Origin: Mycobacterium sp. ITM-2016-00316
GTDB taxonomy: Bacteria; Actinomycetota; Actinomycetes; Mycobacteriales; Mycobacteriaceae
Length of the DNA stretch: 64,000 bases
Assembly: GCF_002968335.2 (NCBI RefSeq)
Contig: NZ_CP134398.1
Location: 3,968,001 to 4,032,000, forward strand
Direction of reading: 5' to 3'
Shown: in pieces, positions 57,913 through 64,000 of the stretch
Layout: each line of letters opens with the position of its first letter
How positions within the stretch are numbered: the stretch's first letter is position 1
Position numbers and translations under genes: made by a program
The notes under the pieces: model-generated
Seen by the model: only the letters and a program-made list of their open reading frames with translations
What the model was told of the DNA's origin: nothing
Databases searched by the model: none

Positions 57913-59906
57913 CGGTCCTCGATCTTGGACAGTTTCGCCAGCATGTTGTTGTAGGCGGTCAGTTCGGCGTCCTCGTCGCGGTCGGCGGCCCGGTCCAGCC
58001 GTTTGGCGGTGCGGTTGTCGCTGCGGCGCCACTGGATGAGCAGCGCCAGCATCACCAGCACCAGCGGGACCTCCCCCGTCGACCAGGCGATGCCGCCGCC
58101 GAGACGCTGATCGGCGAGCAGATCGGTGTGCCACGGCAAGTCGAGGGACCGGTAGAAATCGCCGGCGAGCACCTTCTGCGTCCCCATCAGAACCACACCG
58201 AAGAACGCGTGCAAGGGCAGCGAGCCGAACACCATCGCGAGCTTGGCCAGGGGTGGGATGGGCCGCGGCGTCGGGTCCACCCCGATGACCACCCAGTAGA
58301 ACAGGTAGCCGCTGAGCAGGAAGTGCGCATTCATCGCCAGGTGCGCGCCGTGGCTGTCGGCGGCCGCATCGAAGATGCCGCCGAAGTACAGCCCGTAGAA
58401 ACCGGCCACGAAGATCGCGGTCGCCACCAAGGGGTTGGTGAAGAACGTCGACACCCGGCTGTGCAGCGCGGCCAGCAGCCACTCCCGCATTCCCGGCGGG
58501 CGGTCCTTGCCCGCCGTCGGCAGCGCGCGCAGCGCCAGGGTCACCGGTGCGCCCAGCACCAGCAGCACCGGCACCAGCATCGACAACATCATGTGGGCCG
58601 TCATGTGCATGCTGAACATCGCGGGCATGTAGCGCCCGACCCCGGACGACGTCGCGAACAACAGCGTCGCGCAGCCGCACAACCAGGCGATGGTCCGGCC
58701 CACCGGCCAGGCGTCGCCGCGGCGGCGCAGCCGCACCACGCCGGCGATGTAGATCGCGGCCGCCAGGATGGCGGCGGTGCCGAAGATGAGGTCGAAACGC
58801 CAGTCGAACAGCACCCGGGCCAACGTGGGCGGGCCGGCCAGGTCATAGCCGATCTCTACCGCGGTGATCGACGGCAGTTCGGCAAGCGGCGGTGGCGGGG
58901 TGCGCCCGAGGGCCACGGCGAGACCGAAGGTCACCCCGAACACCATCGATTCGACGAGCGCCAGCTGGATCAGCGGACGGCGGGCGGCGGGATCGTCGGC
59001 CAGCGCGCGGACGCTGCGGCGGCGGTGCAACAGCCCGAGCACACCGAGCACCAGCAGCGCCGCGGCCTTGCCGAGCAGCAGCCAGCCGTAGGTGGTGCTG
59101 AACAGTTCGCCGGGACGCACCCGCACCAGGGCATTGACGATGCCGGACAGGGCCATCGCCGCGAAGCACCACAGCGCGATCGCCGAGAACCGCCGTGCCG
59201 CCACGTCCAGATGCTCGCCGCCACGCACCGCGAGTGCCCACAGCGCCATCAGGCCGCCGGCCCACACCACCCCGGCGACCAGGTGGATGAGCAGGCTGTT
59301 GGTCGCCACGTCGTGGGCCCCACCGGAGGACGAATGCCCGCTGAGCGCAAGCGGCAGCAGCGTGACCAGCGATCCGGCCAGCAGCACCGGGGTCCAGGTC
59401 CAGCGCAGCACCGGGATGCTGACCAGAGTGACGATCCCGGCCAGCAGGGCCGTCCAGCGCCAGGTACCCGCGGTCTCCACCATGCTGGCGACCGTCCAGA
59501 CGTCGATGGGGCCGAGCCTGCTGGCCAACGGTGCACCGGTGATATCGGAGACCGTCAGCGGCACCAGCAGCACCGCACACACGGTCCACACCCCGGCGGC
59601 GATGGTGCCGGTGCGCAGCGCGCGGTAGCCGCCGGCGTCGAGCACGCCGCTGCGCTGAGGTGGCACCAGGAAGGCGGCCATCAGGAACGAGCCGACGGCG
59701 ATGGCCGCGGCGATCTCGCCCACCGCACGCACGAACGGCAGCCCGTAGGTGGTGGCCGGACCCGGGTCGGGCAGCCCCGTCGCGGCCAGCGCATCCACGA
59801 TGGACAGCCCGCCGATACCGGCGGCCACCGCGCCGGCCAGCAGGGCGACGCCCCACAGGGTCGGCCACACGGCGCTGGTGCGCACGGGTGGCGCGACGAT
59901 CGTCAT
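57909..59906 (-). CDS. CopD-CtaG fusion, cytochrome c oxidase assembly/copper protein (Rv0102-like)
   Basis: A 665-residue polytopic membrane protein with about 16 hydrophobic segments. The N-terminal half is CopD-like (MALWALAVRGGEHLDVAARR) and the C-terminal half a CtaG-type module (HMTAHMMLSMLVPVLLVLGAP, NAHFLLSGYLFYWVVIG). CtaG inserts copper into cytochrome oxidase; CopD imports copper, so the fusion likely serves oxidase assembly. It is convergent with and overlaps the PknB paralogue's stop by 4 bp. A leaderless-type -10 (TACCCT) precedes ATG 59906. Confidence 0.9.
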   Translation of the reverse strand: MTIVAPPVRTSAVWPTLWGVALLAGAVAAGIGGLSIVDALAATGLPDPGPATTYGLPFVRAVGEIAAAIAVGSFLMAAFLVPPQRSGVLDAGGYRALRTGTIAAGVWTVCAVLLVPLTVSDITGAPLASRLGPIDVWTVASMVETAGTWRWTALLAGIVTLVSIPVLRWTWTPVLLAGSLVTLLPLALSGHSSSGGAHDVATNSLLIHLVAGVVWAGGLMALWALAVRGGEHLDVAARRFSAIALWCFAAMALSGIVNALVRVRPGELFSTTYGWLLLGKAAALLVLGVLGLLHRRRSVRALADDPAARRPLIQLALVESMVFGVTFGLAVALGRTPPPPLAELPSITAVEIGYDLAGPPTLARVLFDWRFDLIFGTAAILAAAIYIAGVVRLRRRGDAWPVGRTIAWLCGCATLLFATSSGVGRYMPAMFSMHMTAHMMLSMLVPVLLVLGAPVTLALRALPTAGKDRPPGMREWLLAALHSRVSTFFTNPLVATAIFVAGFYGLYFGGIFDAAADSHGAHLAMNAHFLLSGYLFYWVVIGVDPTPRPIPPLAKLAMVFGSLPLHAFFGVVLMGTQKVLAGDFYRSLDLPWHTDLLADQRLGGGIAWSTGEVPLVLVMLALLIQWRRSDNRTAKRLDRAADRDEDAELTAYNNMLAKLSKIEDR

Positions 59907-59913
59907 GCCGTCA

Positions 59914-59919
59914 AGGGTA
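59914..59919 (-). promoter_or_regulatory. Leaderless-type -10 of the CopD-CtaG gene
   Basis: On the minus strand TACCCT is followed by 7 nt and the ATG at 59906, with no ribosome site. The hexamer is in the 23-bp gap after the plsB2 stop. Confidence 0.5.
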
Positions 59920-59929
59920 AGTGGCGCGC

Positions 59930-62275
59930 TCAGCGACCCGCGGACTGGCGTGAGGCCCGCTCACGCGCAAGGAACTGCTCGCGGGAGGCGACTTCGACCG
60001 TATCCATGTCGGCAAGGATGCCGCGCATCTCGGTCAGAAACGCCGTCCGCCGCTCCGACAGATCATCGGCGCGGCGTAGCAGCCCCTGATCGGCGGCCAC
60101 CTGGCGTGCGGTGGTGAACAGCAGCGCCGATACCGACTCGGCGCTGCGCACCTTCGCCTGGGCCACATACTGGCGGCCCACCCCGAGCGCCAGCTTGGTC
60201 AGCTCCGCCTCCGGGATCTCCGCCGCGGCATCACGCAGCACATCGGCCACGATTCTGTAGGCCTCGAAGAACGGCCGCAGCATCGCCGAACCGAGCAGTG
60301 GCCGCTTGGTCTGCAGGACAGCGTCGATGCCGTCCGGGCCCGAGGCGATTTTCTCCTCCCAGTCCGGCACCCAGGACATCTCCGTGGTGATGTTCTCCCG
60401 AAAGGTGGCCGAGTCGGCGAAATAGAACTCGAACTTCAGCAGATCGCGCAGCCGGATCACCTGGGTCCAGAACACCTCGAGCCAGTCCGACTCGGCGCGC
60501 GCGGCATGCGCGAGCGCCAGTTCGATGAGGGAGGTCTCCAGGAACGCGTAGATGACCGAGTTCCGGTAGAACGCGGCCTCATGTTCGTCGTCCCTGGCGA
60601 TCCGCCATACCGGCTCGCGGCCGCCGTCCACCCGGGTCACCGGGTGACCGCCCGAGAGTGCATCCACCGCAGCGCGCACCCCTTCGGGCGTACGCAGCCG
60701 CAGCGCACTGTTGGTCATCGGAATCTCTTTGCGCTCAAGATAATCCAGTGCGTCCTGGAAGGTGTGGTGCAGCTGCCCGACGGTGAGCGCCATGCCCCGT
60801 GCGGTCAGCAACAACGCCGACACCAGTCCCGTCGCATTGACCGGGGTGACCCGCACGATGCGCCAGGCCACCTCGAAGGCCATCTTCTGCATGGCCAGCC
60901 GTTTGGTGTCCTCGTCCTGGGCGATGGGACCGTTGGGTTCGCCCAGGTACTGGCGCATGGACACCGCTTCGGGGAAGCGGACGTAGATCTTGCCGTAGTT
61001 ACGTTCGCCCTGCGCCTTGATGAAGCTGTAGAGCCAGGCCAGGCTTTCCGGGGTCTTCTCCCCGCCGCGGGCGTACTCGGCGTACTCGGCGGTCTCGTGC
61101 AGCTGGTCGAAGCTGATCGACACCGGCTGCAACAGGATGTCCTCGCTGCGCCCGTCGAGGTAGGCGTCGGCGACATAGGACAACAGTCCGAGCTTGGGCG
61201 GCAACATCTTTCCGGTGCGGGACCGGGTGCCCTCGATGGACCAGTTCAGGTTGAAGCGCTTCTCCACGATGTACCCGACGTACTGACGCAGCACATACTT
61301 GTAGAGCGGATCGTCGAGCTTGCGACGCAGGAAGATCACGCCGGAATGTCGCATGATCGGACCCATGAAGCCGAAGGACAGGTTGATCCCGGCGAAGGTG
61401 TGCACCGGCGGAAGCCTGTTCTCCTGCATGGCCACCGGGACGATGACGCCGTCGAGGTAGGACCGGTGGGAGAACAGCAGCACCGCCGGGTGGGTTTCGA
61501 GGCTGTGCCGCATCGATTCGATCTCGGTGCTGTCATAGTCGATCCTGGGATCGAAGCCACGGCTGAAGATGGCCCGGCCCAAGGTCGGGATGAGGTCGAC
61601 GGAGAAGCGACTCCACCCGGTGGACAGCTCATCGAGCATCTCGCCGGCCTTGTCGACCGTGGCACCCGGGATCTTCTCCAGGCCCTCACGGAACCGCGCC
61701 GAGGCCAGCATCTCGGGCTTGACCAGACGCGGTGACTTGTATTCGGGCCCCAGCAGCCGCAGCTCCACCCGTTCGATCGCCAGGATCGCCCGGCGGATCA
61801 CGAAACGGGCGAACTCCCTGGGGTTTTCGGCAATGGTCGTGTCGCTCCACTGCTGGCGCAGCTCGGACACCTTCGCGGGTTCACCGGCCACCACCCGGGC
61901 GCGCGCGGGATCCTTGCGCAGGATGCGCCGCTGCAGCAGCTCGGGCGGCCGGTAGGTGTCGCGGCCGGAGATCAGCGCGACCACCTTGGACCTGGTGGGC
62001 AGACCGCCGGGCACCCAGAAAACCCGGACCGGCACCACCGATCGACCGGGGTCGGCCGAGAGCAGTTCCACCAGCCTGGCCATCACGGTGGCCGGCGGAT
62101 CATCGGAATGCGTCGGAAGCAGCAGCACCTCGACGCGGGCCTCGGGCCGGTCCCGGCGCTGCTGACGCAGCCAGTCGTCGAGCAATTCCTGTTCGGCCGG
62201 CGAGGCCACCGCGGCCAGCACGAGGGTGTCGCCGGTCGGGCTGAAGCTCGCGAAATCCTCGACGACCTGCTTCAC
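59930..62275 (-). CDS. plsB: Glycerol-3-phosphate 1-acyltransferase PlsB2
   Basis: A 781-residue membrane-associated acyltransferase that adds the first fatty acid to glycerol 3-phosphate in phospholipid and triacylglycerol synthesis. The acyltransferase motif [11 protein letters not shown] (HX4D) and the substrate motif EGTRSRTGK are present, along with the flanking [13 protein letters not shown] region. The length is close to M. tuberculosis PlsB2. The GTG at 62275 overlaps the stop of the preceding plsC gene (GTGA), so the two acyltransferases are translated together. Confidence 0.95.
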   Translation of the reverse strand: MKQVVEDFASFSPTGDTLVLAAVASPAEQELLDDWLRQQRRDRPEARVEVLLLPTHSDDPPATVMARLVELLSADPGRSVVPVRVFWVPGGLPTRSKVVALISGRDTYRPPELLQRRILRKDPARARVVAGEPAKVSELRQQWSDTTIAENPREFARFVIRRAILAIERVELRLLGPEYKSPRLVKPEMLASARFREGLEKIPGATVDKAGEMLDELSTGWSRFSVDLIPTLGRAIFSRGFDPRIDYDSTEIESMRHSLETHPAVLLFSHRSYLDGVIVPVAMQENRLPPVHTFAGINLSFGFMGPIMRHSGVIFLRRKLDDPLYKYVLRQYVGYIVEKRFNLNWSIEGTRSRTGKMLPPKLGLLSYVADAYLDGRSEDILLQPVSISFDQLHETAEYAEYARGGEKTPESLAWLYSFIKAQGERNYGKIYVRFPEAVSMRQYLGEPNGPIAQDEDTKRLAMQKMAFEVAWRIVRVTPVNATGLVSALLLTARGMALTVGQLHHTFQDALDYLERKEIPMTNSALRLRTPEGVRAAVDALSGGHPVTRVDGGREPVWRIARDDEHEAAFYRNSVIYAFLETSLIELALAHAARAESDWLEVFWTQVIRLRDLLKFEFYFADSATFRENITTEMSWVPDWEEKIASGPDGIDAVLQTKRPLLGSAMLRPFFEAYRIVADVLRDAAAEIPEAELTKLALGVGRQYVAQAKVRSAESVSALLFTTARQVAADQGLLRRADDLSERRTAFLTEMRGILADMDTVEVASREQFLARERASRQSAGR

Positions 62276-63792
62276 GCTTTTTCTCCCCGCATACGTTGAT
62301 AGACAGCGGCATCGGGCAGCGACTCACGCGGCCAGTCCAGCAGGGTGTCCAGATAGAGCCGGCGCACCTCGGCGATGCGGTCGGCCAGGTTGTCGTGGGT
62401 CCAGTCGTCGGTCGGGATCGGCGGGTACACCGCGACATCGACCTTGCCCGCGTTGAAGGTGCTGGAATCGCGGGCCGCGATGACCTCGGCGTTGCGGATC
62501 ACGATCGGCACGATGGGGATGCCCGCCGCCATCGCGATGCGGAACGGACCCTTCTTGAACGGGCCGACCTCGGTGGTGTCCAGCCGGGTGCCCTCGGGAG
62601 CGATCAGGATGGAAAGTCCCTTGCGGGCAAGCTCTTCCACCTTGTGCAGTCCTTCGACGGCGGACTGGGTGTCGTCGCGGTCGATGAAGGCCGCGTCCAT
62701 CACCTTGCCGAGCGGACCCATCAAGGGGTTGCGTTCCAGCTCCTTCTTGCCCACCCCGGTGAAGTCGACGTTGACCAGCCGGCCGGCGATCATCGGGTCG
62801 GCCTGGTTGCGGTGGTTGAAGATGAACACGGCCGGGCGCTGCGCGGTCAGGTTCTCCTCACCCAGCACGTTGAGCTCGATGCCGGTGGTCAGCATCAGCA
62901 GCCTGCTCCAGTTGGAGGTGAAGAAGTTGACGCCCACCCGTTTGTTGCGGGTGAGCAACCCCAGCCCGATGGCGCCCGCCGCGACCGTCGGGATGGTCGC
63001 CAGGCTGGCCAGGGTGCGCAGCTGGGACACCGGGCTGCTGCCGGCACGGCTGCTGAACTTCAGGATCGGCCAGCCCCGCTTCTGCGCCACCGATGCCAGC
63101 TTCCCGGCCGGGTTGGTGGGCCGCGGGTTGCCGACCAGATACATCAACGCGACGTCCTCGTCGCCGTCGGCGTAGAAGTAGCTCCTGGTCAGATCAACAC
63201 CGTTGGCCGCCGAGAACTTCTGTACGGCATGAGCTTTGCCCGGACCCCAGATGACCGGCTCCTCAACCTCGCCGGTGATCAGTCCGTGCTCGTCGACCTT
63301 GAACTTGTTGCTCAGCACCTTGTCGATGCCCAGGAACCGGGCGACGGGTTCCACCTGCACCGTCAGCGCCGAGGAGCTCAGCACGACGGTGTGACCGCGG
63401 GCCTGGTGCGCGCGCACCATGGCCCGCATCTCCGGGTAGATGCGGTCACGGACGTGCTGGATGAACAGCCGCTCGCCGAGTTCGTCGAGATCACTGATCG
63501 AGTTCCCGTGCAGCATGCGTGCACCCTTGCCGATGAGATCCTCGAACTCCGAGCGGCCCAGCTGATGGTTGATGCCGGCCTGCACCATGCCGATGAACTC
63601 GCCGACGCTCATCTGGCCGCGCCGCAACTGATCTCGTGTCATGAGCACGCCGGTGAATCCGGCGACCAGGGTGCCGTCCAGATCGAAGAAGGCACCCACC
63701 TGCGGCCCCTCGGGGCTAGCCTCGATCTCGGCCACCGTGCCGGGCAGCCGCATGATCTTCGAGCCGCCCGATTGTCCGTCCGCCGAACTCAT
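62272..63792 (-). CDS. plsC: HAD-phosphatase/1-acyl-glycerol-3-phosphate acyltransferase fusion (PlsC)
   Basis: A 506-residue two-domain protein. The N-terminal half is a SerB-like HAD phosphatase with FFDLDGTL, the Ser/Thr motif VVLSSSALT and the acidic [11 protein letters not shown]. The C-terminal half is a PlsC acyltransferase with NHRNQAD (HX4D) and APEGTRLD, which adds the second acyl chain to lysophosphatidate. The fusion corresponds to M. tuberculosis Rv2483c. The HAD half may act on a phosphate intermediate of lipid synthesis; it has no proven role. ATG 63792 overlaps the WS/DGAT stop (ATGA) and its stop overlaps plsB2. Confidence 0.92.
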   Translation of the reverse strand: MSSADGQSGGSKIMRLPGTVAEIEASPEGPQVGAFFDLDGTLVAGFTGVLMTRDQLRRGQMSVGEFIGMVQAGINHQLGRSEFEDLIGKGARMLHGNSISDLDELGERLFIQHVRDRIYPEMRAMVRAHQARGHTVVLSSSALTVQVEPVARFLGIDKVLSNKFKVDEHGLITGEVEEPVIWGPGKAHAVQKFSAANGVDLTRSYFYADGDEDVALMYLVGNPRPTNPAGKLASVAQKRGWPILKFSSRAGSSPVSQLRTLASLATIPTVAAGAIGLGLLTRNKRVGVNFFTSNWSRLLMLTTGIELNVLGEENLTAQRPAVFIFNHRNQADPMIAGRLVNVDFTGVGKKELERNPLMGPLGKVMDAAFIDRDDTQSAVEGLHKVEELARKGLSILIAPEGTRLDTTEVGPFKKGPFRIAMAAGIPIVPIVIRNAEVIAARDSSTFNAGKVDVAVYPPIPTDDWTHDNLADRIAEVRRLYLDTLLDWPRESLPDAAVYQRMRGEKA

Positions 63793-64000
63793 TGCGCAGC
63801 ACTCCCATTCGATGAAGTGGTTTCGGGGTCGGCGAAGGAGGCCGGCACGGTCCGGCCTTCCCCGCCGAGTGCCAGGATCTCGTCGAAGCCCCGCAACAGG
63901 CAGCCCGCCCACAGTGCGTCGTCGACGAAAGCGGCCCGGTCGTAGCGGGTGGTGACGGTGACGTAACCGCCGCGCGATACCAGCACCGTCATCATCGCCA
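63789..64000 (-). CDS. Wax ester synthase/diacylglycerol acyltransferase (5' end outside window)
   Basis: The visible 70 or so codons are the C-terminal end of a WS/DGAT, which makes triacylglycerol or wax ester. The segment VSRGGYVTVTTRYDRAAFVDD, written here as SRGGYVTVTTRYDRAA, and the GFDEILALGG tail are the family C-terminus. The HHxxxDG catalytic motif lies beyond the right edge. The stop overlaps the plsC start by 4 bp (ATGA), making one operon of storage-lipid and phospholipid acyltransferases, as in M. tuberculosis Rv2484c-Rv2482c. Confidence 0.85.
   Translation of the reverse strand, partial: AMMTVLVSRGGYVTVTTRYDRAAFVDDALWAGCLLRGFDEILALGGEGRTVPASFADPETTSSNGSAAQ

Noticed and set aside
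58128..60089. A 653-codon plus-strand open frame opposite ctaG
   Set aside because: The product is a low-complexity His/Gln/Arg/Gly sequence produced by reading high-GC membrane-protein DNA in antisense; the minus strand encodes a clear CopD-CtaG protein.

Overview
The window is high-GC actinobacterial DNA, almost certainly from a rapidly growing, environmental-type Mycobacterium (Mycolicibacterium). The second half keeps the gene order clpX, clpP2-clpP1, tig, nei, rpiB, Rv2466c-like, pepN, ctaJ, HNH, glbO, aglA, thioesterase, gdh, ettA, ssb, plsB2, plsC, WS/DGAT known from Mycobacterium tuberculosis (about Rv2457c to Rv2484c). GTG/TTG starts, 4-bp stop/start overlaps and leaderless TANNNT-N6/7-ATG/GTG promoters also fit.

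Layout. 1-7.7 kb: myo-inositol catabolic operon (iolB partial, iolD, iolE, iolG, an IolH-like TIM barrel, mmsA/iolA, and after a hairpin another TIM-barrel isomerase). 7.8-9.5 kb: FadD-type acyl-AMP/CoA ligase. 9.5-11.8 kb: thiol/sulfur module: a cysteine-rich small protein and a thioredoxin divergent from a peroxiredoxin and a rhodanese, with three CsoR/CstR-like palindromes between them and an AhpD-like protein downstream. 12-14.1 kb: type III glutamine synthetase. 14.3-18.9 kb: lipoprotein remnant, LysR regulator with its palindrome, FdhF-type molybdoenzyme and FdhD. 18.9-21.5 kb: two tandem GT1 glycosyltransferases. 21.5-29.5 kb: ClpX, ClpP1/P2 and trigger factor with two tRNAs, interrupted by an HD-GYP/LuxR fusion, a DsrE-like protein and a glycine/proline-repeat secreted peptide. 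29.6-34 kb: secreted clan-A glycoside hydrolase, a conserved membrane protein and a Na+/H+ antiporter. 34-40.4 kb: nei, rpiB, a TetR/SDR pair, an NCS1 permease/FCY1-like deaminase/2OG-oxygenase operon, and a mycothiol-dependent reductase with a SigH-type promoter. 40.6-48.8 kb: DUF732 protein, PepN, two HNH proteins around CtaJ/DUF5130, GlbO, AglA and small proteins. 48.7-57.9 kb: large NAD-glutamate dehydrogenase, EttA, SSB and a PknB paralogue. 57.9-64 kb: CopD-CtaG fusion and a phospholipid/neutral-lipid operon (WS/DGAT partial, plsC with HAD domain, plsB2).

Three genes (peroxiredoxin, fdhF, gdh) are split by an apparent loss of one base, each time in a run of four C on the plus strand where five would restore a family-typical protein. 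This looks more like systematic homopolymer undercalling than three independent pseudogenes. No IS element, prophage or CRISPR array was seen. The most interesting unexplained parts are the palindrome-controlled thiol module with its 56-residue cysteine-rich protein, and the nucleobase operon with a yeast-type cytosine deaminase.
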